The notes: generated by a model not told the origin, from the letters alone. Positions 16,275 through 25,953 are shown, numbered from the stretch's first letter. The stretch: 64,000 nucleotides of DNA from Marinococcus luteus (GCF_900106595.1 NZ_FNNC01000005.1:186001-250000); one strand, 5' to 3'. Translations and numbers: made by a program.

Positions 16275-17519
16275 ATGAACAAGAAACTGACGATTTGGAT
16301 TTTAATAGCGCTTGTTGCGGGTGTGATCGCAGGAATCATTTTAAGCTTTGGACCGGACAGCGTCTACAATCCAATAGATACATACTTACTGTATCCTGTC
16401 GGCGAAATTTTCCTTAACTTAATTACGATGCTCGTAGTACCGATTGTGTTCGTGTCGATTACGCTCGGGGCTGCAGCTTTAAATCCGAGAGACCTCGGAC
16501 GGATTGGCGGCAAGACAATTGTGTTTTACCTTGCCACGACTGCGATTGCCTTGACCATCGGCGTTATTGTTGCTTATGTGCTTCAACCAGGTGCCGGCGG
16601 GGACTTTGATATTCAAAACGCCAGCTACGACGCAGAAGAAGCACCTTCCATAGCTGACACTCTGCTCGGCATCATTCCGGATAACCCGATACAGGCGATG
16701 GCGGAAGCAAATATGCTCCAAATTATTGCCTTTGGTATCTTCATCGGTATTTCCCTCGCCATGCTCGGAAGTAAAGTATCGATGGTAACAAAATTCTTTG
16801 AACAGCTGAATGATATTCTCATGTTTTTGGTTACGATTGTAATGTACACAGCCCCTTTCGGCGCGTTTGCGTTGATCGCTTCTGCTATTGGGGAAGCGGG
16901 ACTGGACGGCCTTCAGTCCATTCTCATGTACGCTCTCGCAGTTATTCTTGCTCTTGTGTTGCAGGCAGGTATCGTGTATACCCTTGCGATTTCTTTACTC
17001 GGCAAGGGCAATCCGCTCACCTTCTTTAGGGAGTTCTTCCCGGCGATGGCCGTCGCCTTTAGTTTATCGAGTTCGAGTGGTACGCTGCCGATTTCGATGA
17101 GAATGGCCCAGGAACGACTGAAGGTAAGCAAGCCGGTATCAAGCTTTGTGCAGCCGCTTGGTTCGACGATTAATATGGACGGCACCGGTATTATGCAGTC
17201 CGTTGCGGCAGTGTTTATCGCCCAGGCGTACAGCATTGATCTTTCCTTTACCCAGGTGATTGTCATTATCCTGACAGCTACTCTGGCCAGTATCGGGACT
17301 GCCGGCGTTCCAGGCGTAGGCCTGATCATGCTTTCACTCGTGCTGACCCAGGTTGGACTGCCGGTGGAGGGCATTGCCCTGATTATCGGTATTGACCGTC
17401 TGCTGGACATGCTCCGGACTTCCCTGAACGTAACAGGCGACGCAGTATGCGCGTTTGTAATCGACCGTTCGGAGAAACGAAAACGGGGAGAAGAAATAGA
17501 GCATATTGGAACAGAATAA
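16275..17519 (+). CDS. dicarboxylate/amino acid:cation symporter (DAACS family)
   Basis: A 414-residue transporter of the GltP/GltT/DctA family. It shows VVPIVFVSITLGAAALNP, the serine-rich re-entrant loop FSLSSSSGTLPISM, the NMDGT motif in LGSTINMDGTGIMQ, and DRLLDMLRTSLNVTGDAV, which forms the substrate site. The arginine in MLRTS is the position that in acidic amino acid or dicarboxylate transporters contacts the side-chain carboxylate. Substrate is therefore glutamate, aspartate or a C4-dicarboxylate. AAGGGGGAC precedes the ATG. Divergent from lipL across 238 bases of AT-rich DNA with no clear operator. Confidence 0.9.
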   Translation: MNKKLTIWILIALVAGVIAGIILSFGPDSVYNPIDTYLLYPVGEIFLNLITMLVVPIVFVSITLGAAALNPRDLGRIGGKTIVFYLATTAIALTIGVIVAYVLQPGAGGDFDIQNASYDAEEAPSIADTLLGIIPDNPIQAMAEANMLQIIAFGIFIGISLAMLGSKVSMVTKFFEQLNDILMFLVTIVMYTAPFGAFALIASAIGEAGLDGLQSILMYALAVILALVLQAGIVYTLAISLLGKGNPLTFFREFFPAMAVAFSLSSSSGTLPISMRMAQERLKVSKPVSSFVQPLGSTINMDGTGIMQSVAAVFIAQAYSIDLSFTQVIVIILTATLASIGTAGVPGVGLIMLSLVLTQVGLPVEGIALIIGIDRLLDMLRTSLNVTGDAVCAFVIDRSEKRKRGEEIEHIGTE

Positions 17520-17529
17520 TTTTAACAAG

Positions 17530-17560
17530 TACCGGCGGCAATATGCTGCCGGTATTTTTT
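17530..17560 (+). terminator. terminator of the DAACS symporter gene
   Basis: ACCGGC (17531-17536) and GCCGGT (17548-17553) enclose a partly paired loop and are followed by ATTTTTT. Confidence 0.85.
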
Positions 17561-17661
17561 ATGGCTGCTTTTTTTGCTAAGCGAGGAAAGAAATTGCTAT
17601 AATAACAGTATTGGAATATACGATCAGCGGGCCCGCTGAAACAGAGACGGAAAGGAACGCA

Positions 17662-18981
17662 ATGACCATGCCGGTTGGGAATAAGAAGCTTCCAGAAGAA
17701 AAAGTATTTAAGGATCCAGTCCACCGCTACATTCATATCAGTGATGAACTCATATGGGATCTGGTGGGAACAAAAGAATTTCAACGGCTGCGCCGCGTCC
17801 GCCAGCTTGGAACGACGTTTCTGACGTTTCACGGAGCGGAGCATACCCGCTTCAACCATTCCTTAGGCGTGTATGAAATCATGCGCAGGATTATCGAGGT
17901 GTTTGAAGGCCGTCCGCACTGGAATGGGGACGAAAGGCTTCTTTGCCTGAGTGCGGCGCTTCTCCATGATATCGGCCATGGCCCGTTTTCCCATTCGTTT
18001 GAAAAAGTGTTTAATACAGATCATGAAGAATGGACACGCCATATCATTTTAGGTGATACAGAAGTGAATACCGTTCTTCGGCGGATGGGCGGGGATTTTC
18101 CCCAGCAGGTCGCAGACGTGATAGAGAAAACTCATCCGAATAAACTGATTGTCAGCATGATCAGCAGCCAGATTGATGCGGATCGGATGGATTACCTGCA
18201 GCGGGACGCCTTTTACACCGGGGTCAGTTACGGTCATTTTGATATGGAGCGTATACTCCGGGTCATGAGGCCGACAGAAGACCAGGTAGTTATTAAGGCA
18301 ACCGGCATGCATGCGGTTGAGGACTATATTATGAGCCGGTACCAGATGTACTGGCAGGTGTATTTTCATCCGGTAACGCGGAGTGCGGAAGTGATACTGA
18401 CAAAAATTTTACAGCGAGTTAAAGACCTTAAAAACGAGGACTATCCGTTTAAATATCCCCCGGACCATTTTGAAAGCTTTTTCCGAGGCGCGATTACGCT
18501 TGAGGATTACCTGGACCTCGACGAATCGGTCGTTATGTATTACTTTTTGATGTGGCAGAAGGAAGAAGATGCGATACTTCAGGATCTGTGCCGGCGCTTT
18601 ATGAACAGGCGGCTGTTTAAATATGTGGAATTTGACCAGCACTTTATGATGAATGAATGGCTTCGTCTGCAGCAGCTGTTTGCAGATCTCGGTGTAGATC
18701 CTGCGTATTACCTGGTCGTCGATTCTTCGTCGGATCTGCCGTATGATTTTTACCGGCCCGGGGAGGAAGAGGACCGGGTGCCTATTCATCTTTTGATGCC
18801 GGATCGCCGTCTCCGCGAATTGTCGAGAGAGTCGGATGTGGTAGAAGCGATTTCGGGTAAAAAGCGGACCGATCATAAACTATACTATCCGTCAGAGGTT
18901 CTCGAAGAGCCCGGGCAGGAAGACACGAAGCAGCAGATTAAGGACATACTTCATTTAAAATTAGGGAAAATAGAACGGTGA
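17662..18981 (+). CDS. ywfO: HD-domain phosphohydrolase YwfO
   Basis: A 439-residue dNTPase-like HD protein. The H...HD...D metal ligands are seen in HTRFNHSLGVYE, LLHDIGHGPFSHSFE and ISSQIDADRMDYLQRDAFYTG. B. subtilis YwfO (433 residues) has the same layout and hydrolyses nucleotides in vitro according to published work. The open frame starts at 17611, but the ATG at 17662 follows GAAAGGA and begins the conserved part. It heads a row ywfO-ywgA-ywhD-speE-speB in one direction, a conserved order in Bacillaceae. Confidence 0.9.
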   Translation: MTMPVGNKKLPEEKVFKDPVHRYIHISDELIWDLVGTKEFQRLRRVRQLGTTFLTFHGAEHTRFNHSLGVYEIMRRIIEVFEGRPHWNGDERLLCLSAALLHDIGHGPFSHSFEKVFNTDHEEWTRHIILGDTEVNTVLRRMGGDFPQQVADVIEKTHPNKLIVSMISSQIDADRMDYLQRDAFYTGVSYGHFDMERILRVMRPTEDQVVIKATGMHAVEDYIMSRYQMYWQVYFHPVTRSAEVILTKILQRVKDLKNEDYPFKYPPDHFESFFRGAITLEDYLDLDESVVMYYFLMWQKEEDAILQDLCRRFMNRRLFKYVEFDQHFMMNEWLRLQQLFADLGVDPAYYLVVDSSSDLPYDFYRPGEEEDRVPIHLLMPDRRLRELSRESDVVEAISGKKRTDHKLYYPSEVLEEPGQEDTKQQIKDILHLKLGKIER

Positions 18982-19051
18982 TCCCGCCGTCCTTCCGGTG
19001 AAGCCGGAAGATACATAAAGAAAGCAGCAGAAAGGGAGGGGGAGCGGCATT

Positions 19052-19555
19052 ATGTTACCGGATCACGCTAAGATCATGGCCCTGCTTGAGGATACAAAAG
19101 AAGTTATTGGACGAAAAAAACTGCAGAAAATCGTATACATTGGAAAAAAGCTGAACCTTCCATTTCAGGAAAAATATACGTTCCGTATGTACGGCCCTTA
19201 TTCAGAGGAGTTGACGCTCCGGCTCGAAGAACTGTGCGGCCTGGGCCTTATCACCGAGTGCAAAGAAACAAAATCCGGCTACTATCAGTACCGGTATGAG
19301 CTTTCGGAAGACGGAACTTCGTTTCTGGAGAAGTTTCCGCTCGACTGGCCGGCCGAGCGGGCAAAGCCTGTACTTCAAAGTCTGAACAGCCAGAGTGCCC
19401 GGTTTTTAGAGCTTGTTTCCACCATGCTTTATTTTGATCATCTGTCCAAAGAAGCGGTGGAAGCCCGGGTGGCCGAGCTGAAAAAAAGCCAGAATTACCG
19501 CCCGGAAGAATTCGAGGAAGGCTGGGAATATATCGAATCGTTGCAGAATCAGTAA
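19052..19555 (+). CDS. ywgA: YwgA family protein
   Basis: A 167-residue cytoplasmic protein, close in length to B. subtilis YwgA (166) and in the same gene order. The first half (RKKLQKIVYIGKKLNLPFQE, then FRMYGPYSEELTLRLEELC) reads like a winged-helix or antitoxin-like domain; the second is helical. AGGGAGGGGGAG precedes the ATG. No function is established that I can name. Confidence 0.85.
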   Translation: MLPDHAKIMALLEDTKEVIGRKKLQKIVYIGKKLNLPFQEKYTFRMYGPYSEELTLRLEELCGLGLITECKETKSGYYQYRYELSEDGTSFLEKFPLDWPAERAKPVLQSLNSQSARFLELVSTMLYFDHLSKEAVEARVAELKKSQNYRPEEFEEGWEYIESLQNQ

Positions 19556-19606
19556 GAAAACAGGTACGATAAGAATAAGGAACGATTAAAGGAGGAGCTT
19601 TTCCGA

Positions 19607-20155
19607 ATGAGTGAATTCAGTAAAGATAATAATAAAGGCGCTGAAAAGAAACGTGGCAGCCAGTTCAATATTTTAAGCGGGGACGCTACGAAAGGGGACG
19701 GCGGCTTTAACGCCGGCGCCCTCAGTCTGGACCATGTGACCCCCGTTTTCATCGACCCGGCCGAAGACGCGGCATTTATTGACATGGGAGCATTGCACGC
19801 CAGATCCGAACCGGAAAAACGGGTGAAATTTGGTCCTGATAAAAGCAACGTCCCGGACGGCAAGCTGTACTGGCTCGTATGGGTATCGACGGAGCAGGGC
19901 GAAAACGGCCCGTTTTACGCCGGTCTTGGCGCCTGCGAAATGCTCGTGGACAAAAAAGCCCGCCGTGCGTACAAAAGTATGCCGGAGCATGTGAACAATC
20001 TGGATAAAGCAATTAAAGGGCGCATAGCAATTGCGCACATGGATGAGCATTCCCGCTACATTCTGCAGGAATATTTAAAAGCATTTAACCGGAACATGTG
20101 GGACAATTCGACCGAAGAGCTGTATGAAGCCTTCCGCGGAGCGGCAGAGCAATAA
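19607..20155 (+). CDS. ywhD: YwhD family protein
   Basis: A 182-residue protein of the YwhD family (conserved, function unknown), with [20 protein letters not shown] near the start and [20 protein letters not shown] in the middle. AGGAGG lies upstream of the ATG. The neighbours (ywgA before, speE after) are as in B. subtilis. A hairpin at 20165-20187 separates it from speE. Confidence 0.88.
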   Translation: MSEFSKDNNKGAEKKRGSQFNILSGDATKGDGGFNAGALSLDHVTPVFIDPAEDAAFIDMGALHARSEPEKRVKFGPDKSNVPDGKLYWLVWVSTEQGENGPFYAGLGACEMLVDKKARRAYKSMPEHVNNLDKAIKGRIAIAHMDEHSRYILQEYLKAFNRNMWDNSTEELYEAFRGAAEQ

Positions 20156-20164
20156 AAAACAGGG

Positions 20165-20191
20165 CGTGCGGGGATATTTCCCGCACGTTTC
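20165..20191 (+). terminator. weak hairpin between ywhD and speE
   Basis: CGTGCGGG and CCCGCACG form a perfect eight-pair stem with a seven-base loop, but only TTTCG follows. It may be a leaky terminator or processing site upstream of speE. Confidence 0.5.
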
Positions 20192-20216
20192 GTCTGTGAA
20201 AAGAGGAGGAAAGGCT

Positions 20217-21056
20217 ATGGAAACGTGGTTTACAGAAAAACAAACGGAGCATTTCGGCATTACTGCACGTGTTACGAAAACGCTGCATTCCGAGCAGACT
20301 GATTTCCAGCAGCTCGACGTGGTGGAAACGGCGGAGTTCGGGAATATGCTGCTGCTTGATGGCATGGTTATGACGACAGAAAAAGACGAGTTCGTCTATC
20401 ATGAAATGATGGCCCACGTTCCGCTTGCAGCACACCCCGAACCGAAGCATGTGCTGGTTGTCGGCGGAGGCGATGGCGGTGTTATCCGGGAAGTGCTGAA
20501 GCACCCCTCTGTGGAGGCAGCCACGCTTGTGGAAATCGATGGCCAGGTGGTGAAGTATTCAAAAAAATACCTGCCTTCCATTGCTGGAGCGCTTGATGAT
20601 CCGCGGGTGGACGTGCAGGTTGCCGACGGGTTTATGCATATCGCGGAAAGTGAAGCAGCGTATGACGTGATCATGGTGGACTCCACGGAACCGGTCGGGC
20701 CGGCAGTCAAGCTGTTTGAAAAAGGCTTTTACGAAGGCATCCACCGGGCGTTGAAGGAGGACGGCATCTTTGTCGCCCAGACGGACAATCCGTGGTTTCA
20801 CGCGGACCTGCTTCGGACAGTATACAACGACGTAAAAGAAATATTTACTCATACCGATGTATATACTGCAAACATTCCTACGTATCCGAGCGGTCTTTGG
20901 ACGTTTACCATCGGCTCGAAGCAGTACAAGCCGAAAGAGGCGCACCGCAGCCGGGCAGAAGCGCTGGATACTCATTACTATACGGCGGATATACACGAGG
21001 CTGCGTTTGCGCTTCCGGCTTTTGTGCAGCGGGGCCTTGAACGGAAGGGGGAGTGA
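20217..21056 (+). CDS. speE: spermidine synthase
   Basis: A 279-residue aminopropyltransferase making spermidine from putrescine and decarboxylated S-adenosylmethionine. [20 protein letters not shown] is the nucleotide-binding loop; [15 protein letters not shown] carries the catalytic aspartate, and [14 protein letters not shown] the polyamine-site aspartate/tyrosine region. The ATG at 20217 follows AGAGGAGGAAAGGC; the open frame begins 93 bases earlier without support. Two bases separate its stop from the speB start, so the two are co-translated. Confidence 0.95.
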   Translation: METWFTEKQTEHFGITARVTKTLHSEQTDFQQLDVVETAEFGNMLLLDGMVMTTEKDEFVYHEMMAHVPLAAHPEPKHVLVVGGGDGGVIREVLKHPSVEAATLVEIDGQVVKYSKKYLPSIAGALDDPRVDVQVADGFMHIAESEAAYDVIMVDSTEPVGPAVKLFEKGFYEGIHRALKEDGIFVAQTDNPWFHADLLRTVYNDVKEIFTHTDVYTANIPTYPSGLWTFTIGSKQYKPKEAHRSRAEALDTHYYTADIHEAAFALPAFVQRGLERKGE

Positions 21057-21058
21057 CG

Positions 21059-21934
21059 ATGGACGCCTTTGATCCGGCTTATACAGGAAAGGTATTTATC
21101 GGAAGTTCTGCTTCCTACGAGGAAAGCAGCGTCGTGCTGTACGGCATGCCGATGGACTGGACGGTCAGCTTCCGCCCGGGCTCTCGTTTTGGTCCGAACC
21201 GGATCCGGGAGACCTCTATCGGCCTTGAAGAATACAGCCCCTATCTGGACAGACATTTGGAGGATTATTCGTATCACGATGCCGGGGACATGATGCTTCC
21301 GTTCGGTAATCCGGCCAAAAGCGTAGAGATTATTCAAGAGACGGCGGCGCGTTTGTTTGCGGATGGCAAATTCCCCCTGGGGATAGGGGGAGAGCATCTC
21401 GTGACCTGGCCGATTATGCAGGCGGCCTGCGCATATGACCCTTCTGTCGCCTTTATTCATATCGATGCGCATACGGACCTGCGCGAAGACTATGAAGGAG
21501 AGCCATTATCCCACGCCACCCCGGTACGGAAAATCTGTGAAAAAATAGGACCGGAAAATGTATATTCCTATGGAGTGCGCTCCGGGGAAAAAGAAGAGTT
21601 CGACTACGCCCGCACGTCGGGCATGCATTTCTCCCCGTTTGAAGTAGCGGAACCGCTGCAGCGGGATTTGAAAGAGCTGCAGGGCCGCTCGGTGTATGTA
21701 TCGATTGATATCGATGTTTTGGATCCGGCGTACGCTCCGGGCACAGGCACGGCGGAAGCCGGCGGCATAACGTCAAAGGAGCTGCTGGAAGCCATTCACG
21801 CGATTGCCGCCTCGGAGGTTAATGTGGTCGGAGCCGATATTGTAGAAATTTCACCGCCGTACGACAGCGGCGATCAGACCGCGATTGCGGCTGGAAAATG
21901 TATCCGGGAGATGCTTCTTGGCTGGACGAAATAG
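21059..21934 (+). CDS. speB: agmatinase
   Basis: A 291-residue ureohydrolase converting agmatine to putrescine and urea. The binuclear manganese ligands are in GGEHLVTW, FIHIDAHTDLRED and SIDIDVLDPAYAPGTGT; the last block is the agmatinase signature. The ATG follows GAAGGGGGAGTG; a GTG at 21053 overlapping the speE stop is a less likely start. With speE it makes a short agmatine-to-spermidine route. Confidence 0.95.
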   Translation: MDAFDPAYTGKVFIGSSASYEESSVVLYGMPMDWTVSFRPGSRFGPNRIRETSIGLEEYSPYLDRHLEDYSYHDAGDMMLPFGNPAKSVEIIQETAARLFADGKFPLGIGGEHLVTWPIMQAACAYDPSVAFIHIDAHTDLREDYEGEPLSHATPVRKICEKIGPENVYSYGVRSGEKEEFDYARTSGMHFSPFEVAEPLQRDLKELQGRSVYVSIDIDVLDPAYAPGTGTAEAGGITSKELLEAIHAIAASEVNVVGADIVEISPPYDSGDQTAIAAGKCIREMLLGWTK

Positions 21935-21950
21935 AAGCTGAGGCCATCAA

Positions 21951-21987
21951 AAAGGCCGGAAAGCCTCATGAGGTTTTCCGGCCTTTT
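21951..21987. terminator. bidirectional terminator between speB and the P450 gene
   Basis: GGCCGGAAAGCCTC pairs with GAGGTTTTCCGGCC (one or two wobble positions); A residues precede and TTTT follows. Confidence 0.9.
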
Positions 21988-21989
21988 AT

Positions 21990-23201
21990 TTACGTGAGAC
22001 GAACGGGAAGCTCCGTGAGGCCGCGCATGAGTATGCCGGGACGCCATTCCAGGTCAGTGGAAGCCGTGTCCAGCTGGAGCCCGGGGAAGCGTTCAAGCAG
22101 CGTATTCACGGCGACTTCAGCTTCAACTCTGGCAAGCGGGGCCCCAAGGCAGAAATGGATGCCCTTGCCAAAAGCAAGGTGTTTGCTCTGGCCGCGGGTG
22201 ATGTCGAAAACATCCGGGTCTTCAAATGCTTCCGGATCGCGGTTGGCTGCATCAAGCGCGACGAGTACATGGTCCCCCTTGTTGATCGTTTTCCCCTGGA
22301 GCTCCAATGTTTCAGCGGCCCAGCGGTCGGTGCTGAATTCAACCGGGCCCTCGAAACGGAGCATTTCTTCAATAGCCGGGCGTATGAGCTCCGGCTGCTG
22401 CTGTAACTTGCGCATCTGCTCCGGGTGAGTCATTAAGGCAAACAGGCCGTTTGCAACGAGGTTTACCGTCGTTTCGTGGCCGGCGATAATTAGCAGTGAA
22501 ACGACGCCGTAAAGCTCCTGCTCGGATAGACGGTCGCCTGCCTCTTCTGCCTGGATGAGCTTACTCACCATGTCATCCTTCGGCTGCTCCCGCCTGATGG
22601 CTATCCAATCCCTGAGGTAGGCGGTGAATTCCTCTGTGTGCTGCTGAATTTTTTCGGCTTTTCCGGGGTCATTGGAGGCTTCGACGAGGGTGTTGGACCA
22701 GGTACGGAATTTATCTCTGTCCTCGCTTGGCACACCGAGCATTTCGCAAATAACAATGATAGGCAGTGGAAAAGCGAAATCATCGATAATATCGATTTGG
22801 GAGCGGCCCTGCATATCATTTATCAGCTCATTTGCAATTTCTGTAATCCTGCCCCGGAGCTCTTCGATCATTTTTGGTGTAAACGCCTGCTGAACGAGTC
22901 CGCGCAGCCTTTTGTGGTCCGGGGGATCCGCAAAAAGCATATTTTGGGAAAAAATATTTTTCTGTGCTTCGGCGCGTTCTTCTTCATTTAAAAAGACAGT
23001 GAAATCCTTAATGAAGCGAGTGTCTTTCAGCACAGCGACAGCGTCTTCGTACCGGGTGACGATCCAGGCGTAATGGCCGTCGGGCATTAAGGCCTGGTGC
23101 AACGGATCGTGCTGCTGGAGAGAGTGAAAAGCGGGATAAGGGTTCTGGTTAAAGGCATGAGTGAATAAGCCGGCTTCTTTGCTGCTGAAATTATTATCCA
23201 T
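21990..23201 (-). CDS. cytochrome P450
   Basis: A 403-residue soluble bacterial P450. It has the I-helix oxygen-activation motif AGHETTVNL, the K-helix EEMLRFEGPV, and the heme loop FGKGIHFCLGAPLAR with its axial cysteine. Length and motifs fit the CYP107-like group of Bacillaceae (for example YjiB). No ferredoxin, reductase or biosynthetic cluster is adjacent, so substrate and redox partner are open. AAAGGAGCC precedes the ATG. A terminator-like hairpin lies 55 bases upstream. Confidence 0.92.
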   Translation of the reverse strand: MDNNFSSKEAGLFTHAFNQNPYPAFHSLQQHDPLHQALMPDGHYAWIVTRYEDAVAVLKDTRFIKDFTVFLNEEERAEAQKNIFSQNMLFADPPDHKRLRGLVQQAFTPKMIEELRGRITEIANELINDMQGRSQIDIIDDFAFPLPIIVICEMLGVPSEDRDKFRTWSNTLVEASNDPGKAEKIQQHTEEFTAYLRDWIAIRREQPKDDMVSKLIQAEEAGDRLSEQELYGVVSLLIIAGHETTVNLVANGLFALMTHPEQMRKLQQQPELIRPAIEEMLRFEGPVEFSTDRWAAETLELQGKTINKGDHVLVALDAANRDPEAFEDPDVFDITRGQSKHLAFGKGIHFCLGAPLARVEAEVAVNTLLERFPGLQLDTASTDLEWRPGILMRGLTELPVRLT

Positions 23202-23255
23202 ACGATCGGCTCCTTTATAGTAGGATGAGGAAGGGAAGGCCCGGATCTTGAAGAA

Positions 23256-23287
23256 ACGGGAACAGGTTAACTATATTCCCGTTTTTT
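23256..23287 (+). terminator. orphan terminator-like hairpin
   Basis: ACGGGAA and TTCCCGT form a seven-pair stem with a 13-base loop, followed on the plus strand by five T residues. No plus-strand gene ends nearby: the preceding gene is the P450 on the other strand. It may end a short untranslated RNA or lie in the leader of the 23368 gene. Confidence 0.45.
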
Positions 23288-23367
23288 CGAAAGCATCATC
23301 ATTGTTGTTTGAAGAAGAAACAATTAGAATGTAGGAAAATCCATCCTTTGCGGAGGTATAGCGAAAT

Positions 23368-23955
23368 ATGATCTATCATGAATGGAATCGTAAATGGAAT
23401 GAAATCGAATGCCGCCGTCTATACCGCAACGATGATTTAGAAAAGGATAAACACGGATACATCGCCTGGGAACGGGAGCTGCCGTTTTTTAAAAGCTACC
23501 GCAGTCGTGCGTTTTATGTTGCTGATACGCCCCGTTATATTGAACAGCGGGCTGCTGTGGAAGAAAGGGAAGCGAAAGCAATCGCGCGTCGTTTTCCGGA
23601 AAAATTCCGGGAGCAGAAGGAGGAAGCCGACCGTCTCATCCGGGCGGACTACCGGCTGCTGCTTTATCGCCGTCTGTATGAAGGAAGGGTGCCGTACGTA
23701 TTAATGTCTCCAAGGCAGATGGACGCGTGGCTGCAGAAGGAAGAGGCATTTCAGCTGCAGCTGACAACACTGAGTACCGAAGAGGGCCCGCTTCAAAGCC
23801 TTTCTTTTTTGAAAAAGCAGATGGGAAACAAAAATTACCGTAAATGGTTCGCCCAGCGCCGGAAGGAATGGGAAAAAATAAAAAAGCAGGACGCCATGGA
23901 TCTGCTTTCTTTATCTCCGTACCGGTCGCGTCAGCGGGAAGAAAAGAAAATATAG
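23368..23955 (+). CDS. hypothetical basic, aromatic-rich protein
   Basis: A 195-residue protein not recognised. It is very rich in Arg, Lys, Glu, Tyr and Trp (NRKWNEIECRRLYRNDD at the start; NKNYRKWFAQRRKEWEKIKK near residue 160), with a helical charged middle (EEREAKAIARRFPEKFREQK). No signal peptide or membrane segment. GGAGGT lies about 12 bases before the ATG. Composition would suit an RNA- or DNA-associated protein, but that is only inference. It is convergent with the dehydratase gene. Confidence 0.7.
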   Translation: MIYHEWNRKWNEIECRRLYRNDDLEKDKHGYIAWERELPFFKSYRSRAFYVADTPRYIEQRAAVEEREAKAIARRFPEKFREQKEEADRLIRADYRLLLYRRLYEGRVPYVLMSPRQMDAWLQKEEAFQLQLTTLSTEEGPLQSLSFLKKQMGNKNYRKWFAQRRKEWEKIKKQDAMDLLSLSPYRSRQREEKKI

Positions 23956-23972
23956 CTGCAGCCGGCGCCTGA

Positions 23973-24935
23973 TTAAATATACGGCGCGACTGCCTCGCGG
24001 TGTGTGTGCACGTCCACACTGCTGCCGGAAACGATGAGGACAGTTGGGCCGTTAACGGACACGAGTCCGTCTAAAAGGGCGCCGGCGCCGACAGCGGCTG
24101 CACCCTCCACGACCATTTTATGCTTATCGTATAAAAATGCCATGCCCCGGGCAATTGTGTCTTCATGCAGCCGGAGGCGCTGATCCGCATAGCGCTGAAC
24201 CATGGAAAAGGTATATCGATTTTCGAGGCCGATACCCCCGAGCAGGCTGTCAGCAAGTGTTGGGGCCTCCGGTACGAGGGTCGGCTTGCCGATATTCAGG
24301 CTCTCATCCATAGCAGCTCCTTCCCGGAGGGACAAACCGCTAAGCTCAAGGTCAGGAATTTGTTCCTTCAGGGCAAGACCGAGGCCGGACAGCAGGCCGC
24401 CACCGGACAGGCCGGTGAGCACGTGCTTCACGGAGGGCAGATGCTCGATGATTTCGAGTCCCATTGTTGCCTGCCCGGCGATGACAGAAGGGTGGTCAAA
24501 GGGAGGGATAAGAGTCAGCCCTTCCTCTTCGACGAGGCGGGCGCTGACTTCTCCGGCTTCGTCCTGGCCGCTGCCCTCCACATGCAGCTCAGCGCCGCTT
24601 GCTTTGAGCGCCTCGACTTTATTTGCCGGTACGTTTTCTGAGACACACACAACGGAGCGGATGCCGAGACTGGCTGCTGCTGTTGCTACTGCAAAGCCGT
24701 GATTGCCGGTGGAAAATGTGACTACACCCTGGGCCCGCTGCTCCGGAGTCAGGGAACGAATCATGTTCGTCGCACCCCGGAGCTTGAAGGAGCCGGTCAC
24801 GTGCATTTGCTCGAGCTTTAAGTACACGGGCTGGCCGGCAATATTTGTAAGAGGCTGGGAAAAAAGGAGCGGTGTTTCCGGAAGCACCGGACGTAAGCGC
24901 TGTCTTGCTTCCCAGGCATCCTGAAGTGTTAACAT
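23973..24935 (-). CDS. PLP-dependent threonine/serine dehydratase, EutB-like
   Basis: A 320-residue fold-type II PLP enzyme. VTGSFKLRGATNM contains the PLP lysine, STGNHGFAVATAA binds the substrate carboxylate, and GLSGGGLLSGL is the phosphate-binding glycine loop. It lacks the C-terminal ACT domain of biosynthetic IlvA, so it is catabolic in type. Size and motifs also fit EutB, the hydroxyectoine-utilisation dehydratase, but no other eut/doe genes are near. GGAGATG precedes the ATG. Confidence 0.82.
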   Translation of the reverse strand: MLTLQDAWEARQRLRPVLPETPLLFSQPLTNIAGQPVYLKLEQMHVTGSFKLRGATNMIRSLTPEQRAQGVVTFSTGNHGFAVATAAASLGIRSVVCVSENVPANKVEALKASGAELHVEGSGQDEAGEVSARLVEEEGLTLIPPFDHPSVIAGQATMGLEIIEHLPSVKHVLTGLSGGGLLSGLGLALKEQIPDLELSGLSLREGAAMDESLNIGKPTLVPEAPTLADSLLGGIGLENRYTFSMVQRYADQRLRLHEDTIARGMAFLYDKHKMVVEGAAAVGAGALLDGLVSVNGPTVLIVSGSSVDVHTHREAVAPYI

Positions 24936-25076
24936 AGAATCATCTCCTGCTGTAGCAAAATTTATAATTATACTTATTTAAACATAAGCGGAGAAGCGAA
25001 AACAATACGATCTGGCGGACGTTTGCCAGGTTGCGGATAGGGAACAACCAAATAGAAGTGTGCGCAGAAAGGATGA

Positions 25077-25952
25077 ATGAGTGTGAGAGTTGGGTTTATT
25101 GGAACAGGGATTATGGGTTCAAACATGGTGAAAAATTTAATGGATGCCGGAGAAAAGGTTACGATTTATAACCGGACCAAGCAGAAAGCACAGCACCTTA
25201 TCGACGCAGGAGCGGGGTGGCGGGAAACGCCGAGAGAGTTGGTTTCCAAGGTGGATGTCGTATTCACGATGCTGTCGAACCCTGAAGCAGTAGAGGAAAT
25301 AGCTAACAGCGTGGATGGCCTGCTTGCCGGCGAAACGAGCCGGAAAATCTGGGTGGACATGAGCACCGTCAACCCCAGCTTTACCCGGCAGATGGCCAAA
25401 ACTGCAAAAATGAAGGAAATGCGCCTCGTGGATGCGCCGGTATCCGGATCTAAAGGGCCCGCTGAAAAGGGAGAGCTTGTGTTTCTTGCCGGCGGCCGTG
25501 AGGAGGATGTACAAAAAGTACAGCCGCTTCTCGAAATTATGGGCAAAAATGTCCATTACATGGGAGGCACTGGAAGCGGATCGGCGATGAAAATGTCCGT
25601 CAACTTAACGCTGATGCATGCCATGACCAGCTTATCGGAAGGCCTGCACGCAGCAGAAGGACTGGGCCTTGATAAGGAGCAGGCGCTTGATGTGCTGCTT
25701 CAGGTGCCGACGACGGCTCCTGCCGTGGCTGGAAAGCGGGATATGCTTCTGAGCGGAAGCTACGAAACCCAGTTCCCATTGAAGCATGCCTACAAGGATT
25801 TACATTTGCTTGAGGAATCAGCGTACCAGGCGGGAATTTCCCTGCCGGTTACCGGCTCAGTCCGTGAAGCGTATGCGTTGGCAAAGCAGTACGGTATGGG
25901 CGATGAAGACTTTGCGGCGGTGTATAAGCTGCTGGCAAAAGGAAGCGAATAA
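25077..25952 (+). CDS. NAD(P)-dependent beta-hydroxyacid dehydrogenase
   Basis: A 291-residue enzyme of the 3-hydroxyisobutyrate/tartronate-semialdehyde dehydrogenase family. GFIGTGIMGSNMVKNL is the Rossmann loop; VDAPVSGSKGPAEKGELV is the substrate-binding signature; the catalytic lysine is in GSGSAMKMSVNLTLMHAM. N-terminal nucleotide domain to about residue 160, then an all-helical domain. AGAAAGGATGA precedes the ATG. The exact hydroxyacid is unknown. Confidence 0.88.
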   Translation: MSVRVGFIGTGIMGSNMVKNLMDAGEKVTIYNRTKQKAQHLIDAGAGWRETPRELVSKVDVVFTMLSNPEAVEEIANSVDGLLAGETSRKIWVDMSTVNPSFTRQMAKTAKMKEMRLVDAPVSGSKGPAEKGELVFLAGGREEDVQKVQPLLEIMGKNVHYMGGTGSGSAMKMSVNLTLMHAMTSLSEGLHAAEGLGLDKEQALDVLLQVPTTAPAVAGKRDMLLSGSYETQFPLKHAYKDLHLLEESAYQAGISLPVTGSVREAYALAKQYGMGDEDFAAVYKLLAKGSE

Positions 25953-25953
25953 A

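Noticed and set aside
20165-20187. Hairpin before speE as a polyamine-sensing riboswitch
   Set aside because: Only one simple stem with a weak T run; nothing supports ligand sensing.
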